Origin: Orbilia blumenaviensis
Lineage: Eukaryota > Ascomycota > Orbiliomycetes > Orbiliales > Orbiliaceae
Direction: 5' to 3'
NCBI GenBank assembly: GCA_036872755.1
Contig: JAVHNS010000009.1
Coordinates: forward strand, 310,001 to 374,000
DNA length: 64,000 bases
Shown here: one piece after another, positions 43,818 to 56,161 of the stretch
How the letters are laid out: each line of letters opens with the position of its first letter
Position numbering within the stretch: position 1 is the first letter of the stretch
Translations under genes and position numbers: made by a program
The notes under the pieces: model-generated
What the model was told of the DNA's origin: nothing
What the model saw: only the letters and a program-made list of their open reading frames with translations
Databases searched by the model: none

Positions 43818-46381
43818 ATCCTATCAAATTTAGTCTTAATGTCGGTTCTGTTAGTTATTCAATGTCACAAAAAAACATATTGGAGATCGGCTAAGGAAAG
43901 TAGCACCTGGACAACGGATTGTGGAATGCTGCCAGGTCACAGGAATATACAAATCCGTCTGGTAGAAACCAAAGAAGTACCCTTCTATCCTTGTAGTATA
44001 TCCTTATGTCATAATTATCGGCATGGGATCACATGGAAGTCATTAGCTTCGCTTTCCTCGCCCCCAGTATCTTCCATGGGTCGTCCCAAAAATGGCTCCA
44101 GGCCATGGCCAAAGAGCTAGTTTCGACGGGTTTAGCTCATACCTGTCAACGAGACCAGTATCGCCTACTCCGATTTTATTTTATTTTTTTTTGACCTCTT
44201 TTCTTATTTTTTTTATCCCCTATTTCTATTTTATTTTCTTATTATTTTATTATTTTTTTAGGGGTGGGCTTCCGGACTTCTTATCAGTTGGGGAAAATGC
44301 CTCTCGTAAGCTGTCATATCGAACTGTTGAGCGTGCAATCATGATGCAATGTTCGGAACATCCCACCGCAACATTTTTCCCGATAAACCATGCAAGGTCT
44401 ACGATCTTAACACCGGCCTGCAGGGAGTGGGTAATAGACGCAAAAGTAGTTGTACTTGTTGCCGATGTGAGTCTAGACGCATGGATTAAGTTGCAAGGAC
44501 GAATTGGATGGTGCAAAATATTCAAGATACAGGGAAGGGAGGTACAGCATAAGCGGAGCGGAGGGACCTGCATTATCATGACTTCATGAGAATCATAGGC
44601 TAGAAAGTACGCACGTACATGTACAGAGTACATACTTAGCACCCCCGTTCTCGCTGGCTTTGCAGGAGGTTAAGGTATAACCAACGCAGCTCGCACCGGT
44701 AGATGGGGAGCTCATGGATGGACATATCCACGTCTGTGTGAAGTATACCTACATACAATACATGTAGGCTCATACGTATGTTATTTTCCCAGCCAGGTAA
44801 GGCGGATGCCCATACTGCGCTGCACTGCACTGATGACCGAGACAGCGAAGTCTGCCTTCGTGGAGCCAGATGTGCACACACAGATCGGATGGGAAAGGTT
44901 TCAGGATACTAATACCCACGGCGGAAGATCCGTTAACTGTATCTTATTATACATCCTTAAGCATGTATTAGACTTGTCAAACCTGTTAAACCGTTTCCAA
45001 TTCGCTCGCCGAAAATATTCGATTGTCTGGGAATCCCCAATCCAGCGAAATTGCACAATCTCCCAAACAGCCACCAGCATTCCATACCGGAGAGAACCCC
45101 TAAACCACAGCGGGTCCCCTCTGCCACCTGCACGATCCGAGTGCTCCTGGTGGGGGGTAGCGGTCCTGTCACATTGGGAAGAGCAGGAGGAGCGAGTGGC
45201 AAGCAGGCAAGCAAGCTAGAAGGCCGGTCGGTCGAATGTCCATTAGTCGGGTCGGGTCAAGTCGACATAAGCTAGTGAGCTATCGTCATGAACGACGCCC
45301 CAGACATAAGCACCTCCCTCCCCCAAGTCGGATGTGCTGTCTGCTAGCCGCATTATCGCTGGTCGTCGGTTGGACAAGATGCAAGATGGATGTCAAAAAA
45401 CCAAAAAAAGCTGGCCTGGGGGCTGGCAATAAAAACCCGCACCTTCTGACCCAAACCCGGGCTGGGCCATGGCATAGCCAGCGATAACACCCTGAATCGA
45501 ACAAGCAAAATCCGAAGCTATAATTACCATACTAGTAATTTGTCCTGGGCTTTGTTTCTTGCTTGTTCTTTTAAATTTTCTGTTTCTTGCACATGCCCAA
45601 TTCTTACCTTGCAAGCTTGACTTAAGGGCGTCGGAATCCGCCTCTCTCGCTCGCGCTTTGAGATAATATAAAAAAAACAATAGAAGATTACTTCATATAG
45701 ACCAGTCCTCCTGCCACTTTAATCTTGCAATCCTCTCACTCCTAACCCCAAACTTCCAAACTTCCATACTCCCTATTTCCTTTTGGACTCTTCTCCCCAG
45801 CCCTCTATCAAAAATCACTTTACTTTTTTCGATATATAAATACCAAAGTGCTTAGTATTAAATTATCTGCATAATCCCAAACACCCGTCAAAAAATATCC
45901 TCGTTTCTTCTTTGCAAAACGCTTTAACTTCAGCCGAACCTGCATTCGAATTCGTCTAGAATCAACCGACATACAGCTAAATGACACCAACTCTTAGAGG
46001 CACACCCGGTCCAACATTTGCAACACCGCCTCCTTAACCTGTCTGGCGTCTAAGACCGTCTGGTTTCATTCCTCAGTTAATTCTGCCACCTACTCGTTAG
46101 CCACGTTAGCCAGGGCTGTTTATTTATCCCTCGAACGTTCCTTTAAAAAAACGAATAAAGACCTCTCCATTTCTCTCCCTTCCATACCCCCTTTCGTATA
46201 TCGAAATCGGGAAGTATAAACAAATCTATTTCGGCAACGTTCAAATCAGTCGCATTCGCATTTCAAACTCTGGGAGTTGGGGAGAACTATTCTGTAGGAG
46301 GACGACGCCACAAACAACACAATTAACCAATATTATTACCTATACACCTTGATATAACCTATTTTAAACCGAACTCTGGAA
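43818..46381. other. 2.6-kb gene-free region
   Basis: No supported gene. A T-rich tract runs 44166-44262. A 165-codon frame across it (44092-44589, plus) is half poly-Phe/Tyr encoded by this tract and is not believed. The right part (45700-46380) is pyrimidine-rich and probably the leader/promoter of the next gene. Confidence 0.45.
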
Positions 46382-47685
46382 ATGGCTGCCCAAATGTGTG
46401 CTTTAATGCCAGCCTGCCCTTTGCCTTTGGATCCAGCATCCGCCGAAGGTGCATACGAATTGATCAAAGAAAACTCTCTACCTGCTGCCGTGAAGGAGCT
46501 ACTTGATTCGGTGGACTCATTTGTCGGTCGTCAGTTGGCAGATAAGCAATCAACATGGTACGCATATGCGTTGGCCCCTTCACCTTTTTTTTGGATATTG
46601 ATATAGATGTATAACTACGTCTATGTTATATATATTTGTTGTGAACTTTGCCACTAACCATATATCTTTCATGCAAACAGTTTCTGCTCATACCATTCGG
46701 ACCTTGTCAAGTCGTCGGAAAATCCTAAGCAGTTGGAGGATATGTGGATTCTTCAACGGGATATCAGCGTACAGCTTTTCAAGACTATGATGGCAGTCAT
46801 GCGTTCTGCTGGTGATCTTGCTCGCCGGTATAGAAGTGCCCAAGGAAATGCTTCCGCGAGAGGTGTCAGCACACTAGATGACTCCGATTTAGAACTAGCA
46901 TTCGTTGGTGATGCTAGGGGAGGTTATCAATGGTTGAACTGCTTAGCCAGGGATGAATGTGATTGGGTTTGGGAGGCTGTCAACGGTGATAGCCAGTCTC
47001 TTGAAGGTAAGCTCTTCTGAAACTAGTTACATATGTCATATCCCCAGGAATTATCTAACATGATTTGTTCTTTTTCGCTATAGGACATTGCCCTGCATGC
47101 CTTCTCGGCCGTGCCATCGATTCGGAATCTACAATTAGGCTCCTTATAGCTGCTGCCAGACTTCTCAAATGGGATTTCTTCGTCGTTTCAATCCAAGAAC
47201 ATCTTGCCTCCGACCCATGGTGGGGCCCGGGATACTGGGAGACCATCGAACCAAAGGCCAACCTTCTCGGAACACAGATACGGGATCTCCTTGAACAGTG
47301 TACAGATATCCGCCGAAAACTTCGAGATATAAATGCCCGAGAGTGCGGGAAACTAGTCCGCTCGACACCCTCCCGAAGAGCTGCAAGTCACGGCCCACTG
47401 GGTTCGTCCGTTCACCAATACTCATCAAGTATCCCTATGAAAGTAGATTTGAGGCAGCTCCACGAGCTGGTTGATATCCTTACCCGTCAAGATAGTCGGG
47501 ACGAGCAATATATCTCTGATGCTATTCGACCATACAACCATGCACGGATGGCGAACAATCACAGATTGGCAGCGTACTGTTGGTTCGTGCTGATGTATAA
47601 CATGTCATTGGCCTCTTCAAACAATCTCACGCCGCCGCATGATCCGCGGATAAGCAGGGTGAGAATGAGGACCCGAACCATCTAA
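46382..47685 (+). CDS. Uncharacterised Cys/His-containing fungal protein
   Basis: Exons 46382-46557, 46681-47006 and 47084-47685 join in frame (introns of 123 and 77 nt; gtacgc and gtaagc donors, cactaac and tctaac branches) to give 367 residues. No family recognised. The N-terminal part is helical (AYELIKENSLPAAVKELLDSVDSFVGRQL). Two Cys/His clusters lie across the exon junctions: STCFCSYHSDL (~57-67) and GHCPACLLGRAID (~168-180). Together they could bind one zinc ion (inference). Between them is WILQRDISVQLFKTMMAVMRSAGDLARRY and a Cys-containing WLNCLARDECDWVW. The C-terminal half has a Trp-rich segment (SDPWWGPGYWETIEPKANLLG) and predicted helices. No signal peptide or transmembrane helix. 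The restoration of motifs by splicing supports a real gene; function unknown. Confidence 0.72.
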
Positions 47686-48794
47686 GAATTTAGCAGCGAG
47701 TTTTGTATTGTTTATTTCATTCGCTTTAGCTCTTTGGGGTTCTTTATATACTCTCTCATAATTCTGGTTTTCTTTCTTTTCTCTTCTTATTTCTTGCTTT
47801 ACTTTTCTTTCATTGTTATCTCTGGGCTACATGGGCTATATTGGTTATCAGAATCAGGCGCATTTGGGACATTGGAGTATCAATCGTATCGGGGTCTGGG
47901 ATATAGGTTACGTTAGTAATCGGCCGCTATATTTAGGCCAAAACGGCTGGACAGACATATACTTTACATCACTTATACTTTTTTTTTAGTATACAGCCGT
48001 ATTGTATTTTAAACTTGCTTTTCATTCAACATCAAATTGTCTGTCTATAGCTACAAGTATCGGGAAATACTGCTACTCACCATTACCATTTCTATTACTA
48101 TTACCAATCATATAGAATTTTTTAATAGTTGATAATAATACAATCCAAGGCCAGGTGCTTTATAATAGAGGTCACACAATAAAAAAAACCCTAGACCAAT
48201 ACCTATATCGATACGCGATTGCTGGGGCCCTGATATCTACTCTTAATTAACTATGTTCATGTACGACATGACCAGTGCTGCTGATATCAGATGACGAGTG
48301 TTGGGCTGGGCGTGTTGTCGGCTGCAGCCGCCGTTGTCTGGTTTGGTTTCTGGTCTGGTCTGCTTTGCTTCCAAAAAAGGCTCCACGCAAAGAAAACATC
48401 CTCGCTCTCATCTCCTTCACCCTCTCCGTCATCCAATCTTCGGTATCACCAAACTTCACAGCCGACTCGGCTTCTCTCCAGCATTCACCTCTATCGGCTG
48501 GTGGTATACCGGATATTGTATATTCTAATTTTCATTTCACAAAATTCTCAACGAGATCGTGAACTTCTCACCGGGTTTAGTGGCCTCTCCGCTGTTTGCC
48601 AGCCACAATTTTCCACCCAGACGTCCCCCGCGACGTCTTTGTCTCCTTTCCACACGGCCTTCATCTACTTATCCATAGTTGAAGTAATACGATTCTGGGG
48701 ACGATAAAGATCCCGTGGACGTTTCTGTCCACAAATTTCATTTATTCCTAGGTCGATAATAACATCCACGATACACCTCCCCTGGCCCGACACA
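47686..48794. other. Gene-free interval, promoter of Sds3-like gene
   Basis: AT-rich left half (3' flank of the preceding gene) and C/T-rich right half (48400-48790). Overlapping short frames around 48275-48707 are low-complexity and lack motifs. Confidence 0.45.
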
Positions 48795-50606
48795 ATGGCT
48801 TCACCGTCGCCCATCGCATCACCACACCTTCACCACATGCAGATCGACTCCCCTCCCGCGCTGCTTCATCATGGCCATCCTCAAGCCGGCCAGCAGGGAA
48901 CATCGTCCCTCTCAAAACGAGACAAGCGCCGTACCGCCATTGCCAACGCTCTAGGGGAACTAAACAACAATTTCACCTTGAGCAAGGATGACCGGTACCG
49001 AACACAGCTATCGATACTTAACGCGGAAATGCGAGCAATTGCAGAAACTAATTGTCATCCGGATACCAATGGCATACTGCCGGACTTTGGGGGTGAGGTT
49101 GATGCAGCGATCGATGAAGTGTTGAAGAGCTCTGGTGTCATTTTGCCTTCAACGGCCGAGAAGGCTGGTAGATTTTACAGCAGGTTCATCGACAAGGTCA
49201 ATGATAGTGTAGAACAGAGGGATGTCGAGATGACGGAATTGAATGTACGCTGGTTGCCCTTTATTCTCCCTGTCTACGATTTTCGGCTGTCACCCGAGCA
49301 AAGACTGACCGAGACCCACTCTTTGTTTGAAAAAATATAGATGTTTCACGAACGTCGAGAGAAGACAATTAAAATGCACCACGAACTTGCATTATATCAT
49401 GCGGAACAGGAATATCAGCACTTGGTTGGGAACATCCGCCAGAGACTACTGACCAGGCTCCAGCAAAATCGCAAAAAATTAATTTCTGACAAAGACAACC
49501 TTGATTCAACGGAACCATCGTTCGCATTTCTACATCCCGCCCATTATACAAACCTACAGCACGAAAAGCCGCCTGCAGGGCGTCTTACCGATATATATAC
49601 CTCGTTGGATGGCGCTCCGACCCGCAAGTTGCGCGGTAGACGTGGCGAGGATCACAACGGCGATTCCAAAAGCGGTGATTTATTGACAATCCTGCAGACT
49701 TTGGAAAGCTCCGGTGGCCTGCCCTCAAACGGCGGCGTGCACGGGGCGCAAAGCCCAGGTGGACTCGGAAAGCGTAAGCGACAGAACCACCGAAAGGGCG
49801 CCGCTGCCCGCGAGCGCGAAACCGACGACATCCTCTTTGGTAGCTTTAACGATATATCTCGTCCCTCCACGCCAAGATCCTCGGATGCGACGAGGCCATC
49901 GCGGTCAGGTGTTCACGCGGGCGACTTTGTGAAACCCTTGTATACCCTAGAAAAGCTATTTAGTGACAAAGAGCTTGCAGCTGCAACCCAGGCTGCCCAG
50001 CTCGCGACTGTCAAGCATTATATGGTAAAGTTTGCGTCCGATAACGGCAACGAAGGTCAGGATACACAGGCAAATGGACAAGGATCCGACACGCCAGCGA
50101 ATGGTGAAAATGGTGCGATGGAAGAGGATGGTCCGAACGCACACTCGGTAGGACCCACAACGAGGAACGTAACGAGTGCCGCGGCCGCTTCTCAAGGTCA
50201 CAATATGACGCCGGTTATCCCCCCGTCTTTTCTGACCAAGAGCATGACGGCGCCTCCACCGGCATCGCTGAAACCTGAGGATTCTGCAGGTGATCTTGCT
50301 GAAATCAGGCGGTTAGCGAACGGAGGTGCCCCTTCGTCCTACATTGCCGTTAACGGGACTGTTGGGCGCTCAGGCACTCCTAATGTGAGGTCTTTGTCTG
50401 GACTGGGAGGGGCTGCTATGAGCCGAACCGAGAATTTGAGTACCATGAGCAGTCGACGAGGTGGGTTGGGGAAAGAGAAAGATGATGACGATTCCGCCAG
50501 TGCCAGTGGGAAAAAAAGTAACCTGGGACTCGGTATCACGAGTGCAGGATTGGAGAGAAAGGCAAGCGGAGATGGCAGTGAGAGGAAGAAACAGCGGAGG
50601 AATTAG
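48795..50606 (+). CDS. Sds3-like histone deacetylase complex subunit
   Basis: Exons 48795-49244 and 49341-50606 (96-nt intron, gtacgc donor, phase 0) give 571 residues. The N-terminal half is charged and mostly helical/coiled-coil: LSKRDKRRTAIANALGELNN, DRYRTQLSILNAEMRAIAET, AGRFYSRFIDKVNDSVEQRD, then YHAEQEYQHLVGNIRQRLL and NRKKLISDKDNLD. This pattern (KRDKRR start, YR-QL helix, FI-VND-E-RD, long helix ending in a KK--L--DK--LD segment) is what I recall of filamentous-fungal Sds3 proteins, which bridge the Sin3-Rpd3 corepressor and repress transcription in the nucleus. A later short block, LEKLFSDKELAAATQAAQLATVKHY, looks conserved. The C-terminal third is Ser/Gly/Asn-rich disorder with a basic end (ERKKQRRN), a possible nuclear signal. 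Family assignment is by pattern memory, not alignment. Confidence 0.6.
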
Positions 50607-51614
50607 GTCTCTCCCCCGGTGTTCCGTTCATTTTGCTCCGGTTCGTGCCCTCCAATTCAGCAATTGCATTTGGAGGGGTTTATTGCAAATGTAAAGGCAT
50701 ATATGCAAGGTTTTTGGCTGGGGAGTACGTTTTAGTGCCCTTATTTGACTGGATGGACTCGTGTATAGTATAGTACGGTTTTCCTTTCGTTTTCTTTCTT
50801 CTCTTAATACTTCGTTCGCGGGAGATGTTTGACCTGCATAAGGGCGTTAATGGGTGTCCTTTTTGTGTGTGTGTTTGTTTCTTTCCTGTGGGTGTACTCT
50901 ATCCTCTCTTCGTTGGTGAGCGTCTCCGAACCCTTCTTGCTTTCTTAGTCGCATAGTATTTTCAGGATAGAATGAAGAATATAAAAGAAACGTTTCGATC
51001 GATTCAGAGCATGGGTGTCCGGATCGCAAGGGCCAAGTGCGTACCATGCCATGCAGTGCGATCGTATTTGGCCATGCGAGCGCATATGATTTCCTGATTC
51101 AGTGAGCGGGAGGGCTCCCAGAAGAGTGGGCGATCGCCAACCAACGACTGGTTTGTTGGATGTTTGGACATGACATCCTTTTTTTTTGTGATCGGGATTA
51201 CAAAAGGCCAACCACAGTTGGTGGGGTTTTTGTCAAGCCTTACATATCATAGAGGAAGCGATTATGAAGCATTTGGGGATATTGGTATATACCGGTAACA
51301 CCGCCATGATTTATAAGAAAAACGGTCTAGATTTTTCTAAACAGAGCTCTTATGTATCATCTGTATCTTTTTCTCGATATGGTACACTTAGACGCATCGA
51401 TTCTACTATATATGTATTTGTCCACCTTTTGTCACGTTTTTTGGGGGGGTTATCAAGGTGGCCGATATAGGCGACATGCGGTTAACGGAAGAACCCTTTT
51501 TCCCTTTCCCTTTCGCGAACGTGGTTGACAGTAGTAGTATTTATTTCTTGGGAGATAAAAAAAAAGAACATATATTTAAAAAATGTGACCGTGTATGCAG
51601 AGGGTGATATGCAA

Positions 51615-51672
51615 GGTGTGTACGTATGTGTGTCTTGTGTGTGTGCGTGTGTGTGAGTGTGTGTGTGTGTGG
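51615..51672. repeat. (GT)n microsatellite, imperfect
   Basis: Imperfect GT repeat with occasional A or C interruptions. It accounts for the short His/Thr-rich frame read on the opposite strand. Confidence 0.9.
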
Positions 51673-52389
51673 ACGACATACCGTTAACGTATACTAGGTA
51701 AGACCTAGAACCCTTTTTTCTTCTTCTTCTTCCTTTTTTTTCTGACTCAGGACAGAGTGCATGAGTTAGCTTTGATGCTACTGGTCGGTTGTAGACAGAG
51801 TGATAGGGTCTCGACTTGCCTTAATCGCATTTCGCACTCGCTCGCTGTGGAGAGAGAAGGAGAGACAGGAGGATATACATCCAATTGGACGGTTTATGTA
51901 ATCGCCCGACCTTGTGCAGTTAAACTCGCGGAGGTTGATATCGACTGGTTGGGTTGAGATAAACTTTTTTTTTTTAACGCTTCCTTTCTACATCTATTTC
52001 TTTTCTATTCCTTTGGCTCGACTCTCCTGCTGCTTGCGAGGGTAGATTGAGTATGTGAGTATGTACGGACATGGCCGGCTGGCTGAAGAGGAATTTGGGC
52101 ATATATAGGCATGTATGTGTATGTGTTATGTATTATGTATCATGTAGGTTCCAGTGCAGACCCGTATACATGTGTATGTATATGTGTGTGTATGTGCATG
52201 AGGGTCGAGTATGGTGTATTGTGGCTTGCTTTTGGAGGCAGGGAAGGTGTGATTCGATTCGTATGGACTATGGCCAGATGCTTAGCCTTGGACGGCTGAA
52301 TGGATTGGATAATGGTATATTGATCATGATTGGTCTCTGGTGTATGAGGTGATACTAGTATACTGTGCTACTTCAGTATCTGGATATGC

Positions 52390-52424
52390 CAGCGGGTATA
52401 CTATGATACTCTGTATACCCGCTG
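52390..52424. repeat. Perfect inverted repeat (hairpin)
   Basis: Arms CAGCGGGTATAC (52390-52401) and GTATACCCGCTG (52413-52424) are exact reverse complements around an 11-base loop. A related CATACCCGCC lies just downstream (about 52441-52451). No coding gene is near. Confidence 0.85.
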
Positions 52425-52599
52425 CGCACTACTGAACACTGCATACCCGCCCTCTTTTTTTTTACTTTATTTCCTTCGAGGCAAGGGGGGGTGGTCTTTT
52501 GGAGAATCCTTTGGGGCGATTGCTTTGATTGTCCTTGGAATGATATTGTGAATTCCTGTGGTAGGTAGGTTCATGAATACGTAGTACTATGTAGGTGGT

Positions 52600-52637
52600 T
52601 TATGTTATGTTATGGTATGATATGGCATGGTATGGTG
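52600..52637. repeat. TTATG/GTATG-type short tandem repeat
   Basis: Degenerate 5-base units of the form (T/G)(T/G)ATG in a row. Confidence 0.7.
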
Positions 52638-54259
52638 AGGAGGAAGTTTGGTGGTCCGATTGAATGCAATTGGCCGGAGTAAAAACACCAGAGCCAGATC
52701 TAGGAATCGGTGAGTAGGGTAGATGCATGTGAATACGGAATACACGGCATGGACATGAATGAGTGAGTAGGCAACGTTAACTGGTGATACATCCGTTAGA
52801 GATAGAGTAAAGCGTCAACTCCATATGCAGATTTGACATGGCATGACAAAGGAATTGGTTAGGATCGGGGTCCAGGGATTTGTATTGTAGCAAATAGTTG
52901 AGTTTCTAGCTAGCTAAGGGGATCCAGGCTACCACTGCATCGAACTTACGGTAATTATTCGCGATCTTCCTTTTTTGTTTTTGCGAAAAGGAAAGGAGAG
53001 GAAAGGATGGGGGGGTAGGTTTGAGGATGCCGGATGTTAGTTAGCCAGGAAAAAAACGTGGAGCTTCACCACTGGCAGGTTCCGAAGAATGTTGGATTTT
53101 GGGGGTTTCCTTTTTTGAATATTGTACTTTAGAATTTTTTTTCAATTTAATTTATTTTTTGTTTTTTGGCTCTTATTCTTTCCTCTTTTTTGTTTTTTGC
53201 TTTGGTGCCTGTGCGGGCGGGAAGCTGGGAATATCCCGGGTTCGTGGTGTAACGAATAGACTAGATATTACGGCTCGATATTGGACCTTTGCATGGTATT
53301 ATTTGGATTTCCTTTGGCATTACCGTTATTTATAAACTAAGGCTTGCCTTTCCTATTAGCGTGCTGGTATTGATTGGATGTATATAAATATTATGTGTGT
53401 GACTTTGCCAGAGATAGATTAAAAAATTGCCGTACTTGTGTATTATCTAGGACCGAAGCCTAACGTAGCGCACATATCATATAATATAACTTTACTTGGT
53501 GCTAACGTTTTTCGTAGATGTCATGGATAGATGTGTATTTTCCTCTCTCTCTTCCTGCTGTTGTATCACAAGGTTTTACGAGACAGGTTAGAATCCTCTT
53601 CTATCTTCGATATTTTCTTCTTCCTATTGAATTGATCATTGACTGATTCATTGATCGTATATACGAGCAAGTGATTGGTTGGCTATGTGTACTCTTTGTA
53701 CTTCCGGGTTCGATTCCATCTAAGAATGGAGACTTTGTGGCTTTTTTTTTTCTAAAGATGGGTATACACATTTTCGCGGATTTTCTTGGAGTGGGTCGTC
53801 GTTGAGGGGTTTTAGATACCAAGCATTGAGGCTGTAGGTTACGCGGCGGTTCGACTAATGCCTACTAGCATTTGTCTCAGTGTTCTTTTAACTAAACGGT
53901 GAGATTTGGCTTTTTGACTTTCCCTTATTTTTGATGGGGGGGTGGGGGAGAAGGTCGGGTATCTAGCTTTCGTATCTGTGTATGTATGTACATATATGTA
54001 TGCATGGGAAGTCAGGAGATTGGAGGCTAGCTGTTTACGGTGTTTTGGGTTTTGGTTGCATTATGGAGTAACGTCGGGGACGGTCTCTTGGGACGGTACT
54101 TGCAGTTAGGTATGTCCCATATGTATCAGAGCTAGTTAGTTAGAGGCTTCGCGGAGGGAGGACCTAGAAGGGCTATGAAAGTGGATCGTGGCTTTTTAGT
54201 ATTCTTCGCTAAATGCCGGGTCTAGCTTCGAAATGGGCGGTAATGTAGATGCATGTTCG

Positions 54260-54280
54260 TTTAAAAAAAAAAAAAAAAAA
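54260..54280. repeat. Poly-A run
   Basis: Eighteen adenines or more in a row; a likely polymorphic length site. Confidence 0.8.
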
Positions 54281-56135
54281 CTTTCATTACTTTATTCAAT
54301 TTTTCCCGCTATTTTTAAGTCTGTGGACACTAGGCTATTGATACATGCAAGTATATTGGTGCTATGGAATGCGAAAAAAAAAGGTTCCAGCCTCTGTTTA
54401 GTATAGTCCCGCGCTATCTTGCATAGAACGCGGGCCCGGATCCGTGCTTGTGCGCTTGGGAAACCAGGAACCTTGTGGCCGGTATCAGTGGAATGTCTAT
54501 CGAAGGCAAATAAGACCTCGAGGCCTTTTTTTTCGGTAAATGCCTTGGGGTGGCTGTAAATAAGTAGCTAGTGGACAGCCCCCAAAGGAGGGGTCGGGAA
54601 GGATGTCAATGTAACTTTGAAAAGGTAAGATGTTGAATCTTTTGTTGCCCTTTCCTCGTGCCCTAGACTTCCTTCCCTTCCCTTCCATTTCCCCCTGTGG
54701 TATTTTGTACCCTGCTATGTAAGTACCTATGTGAGGGTGTGTGTATGGATCTGTCTTTGAATTAGTATGCAAGCAGGTAGCCTGTGATTGCATCGTATCT
54801 GTGTAAATATAACTTATGCTAAAAGGTCCAGGTTGAGGATGTTGAGATCGAACAGGCATTGATAAGGTTGGAGGTGTGTACCTGGTGGCGCCATTCGCAA
54901 TTGCTCCAGTAAGCATCGGGCTCCCTCAACTGTTGGTCCCACCGATGAACTTGCGCCCCCTCCCCTCTTTCTGGCAATCCCTGGAGGCAAAAGATGAGGA
55001 TATAACCTTTTTTCGTAGACTATAGAGGCACTTGGGCTTGGACTTCGGGGGCCAAAAGATGTAGCTTAATTGTTTCACCGCCCAAATGCAAGCGGCGAGC
55101 TCTTTTTCGTGCAAGCGTGCGAAGGGTGATAGTGTGTGGGTGTGTTGCTTTTTGATAACGTCGACGGGTACGAGCAAGGGCCTTTAAGGCCTTTTTGGCT
55201 GGGGGAGGTCCGCTTCAGCCGCAGATATATTAGTCTTAGTTGTCTGGGCAGTCGGGAGATGCAGGCCTTGTTAGTTTTTTTCTCCCTTGGTTGTGGTTTT
55301 TTTTTTTTGGTTTTCGCCTGTTTTTTTTCTGTCTTCGAGATAATATCATATCACATTTAAGTTTCGTTTCGCTTTTAATTCGGATTCCCATTAATAGAAA
55401 CGAGAAAAAAGGGTAACAGGTACTTAGCATAAGCAAAGCTCTCCACTCTCTCTCCACCTCGTTTCCACCACCACAACAACCATCCCTTTGCCTTTCCCTT
55501 TCCCTTAGCTCCGGGAAACTGTTGCTTCTACAGCCGAGGGGAGCGAATTTTATTACCAATTGCATGGTAGATATTGGGGGAATTACTCCAGATGGTGGCT
55601 TGCCGAGCTGGAAAAGCAGAGGCCGCATCGGGGGCTTGATCTTAATGGGTGGGGTGGGTATGCGATTTTCGCGAATTGTGGCTTGCTGGCCCTGCTTGGT
55701 TATGAGTTTTTTTTTTTTGTTATTGCTTTCGCTATTTTGTTCATTCATGTTATCCTATTTGAGAAGGTAGATATGTAAGTTACTAAACTCCGAGGCATGG
55801 TTGAAGGGGGAAAAAAATAATAAGAAAACTCTTACCCTGATGAATGTATGAGTATGGATGTATGTACCGTTTCTTTCATGTTAACATGTTGCATGTTGAA
55901 TGTTGGGGACGGTAGCATTGTGAAAAAAGGGTAACCCAAGTGGCTTGTGCACGCGGATTCCTTTCTTTCTTTCTTTTTTTTCCTTCCCTATCCCTCCCCA
56001 GGACCCATGCCTCTGTAATGGCCCTTGGAAAAAAAGGTACCCCGTATTCGCAATATAGGGAGTGACAAGGCCGCGACCGAATCTCATGCATCTGGGATCC
56101 ATCTTCCGAACGTGGTAAACACAGGACGGATATTG

Positions 56136-56161
56136 AAAAAAAAAAAAAAAAAAAAAAAAAA
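56136..56161. repeat. Poly-A run of 26
   Basis: Uninterrupted adenines in gene-free DNA. There is no adjacent retroelement coding sequence or clear target-site duplication. Confidence 0.9.

Noticed and set aside
44092..44589. 165-codon plus-strand frame
   Set aside because: The Phe/Tyr/Leu-rich core is a translated poly-T tract; no family motif or splice support.
53700..53720. gggttcgattcc, a tRNA T-loop-like string
   Set aside because: Flanks do not form the T-stem, and no acceptor or anticodon arms are present.
56136..56161. Poly-A run as the tail of a LINE/SINE insertion
   Set aside because: No upstream element body or target-site duplication could be found.
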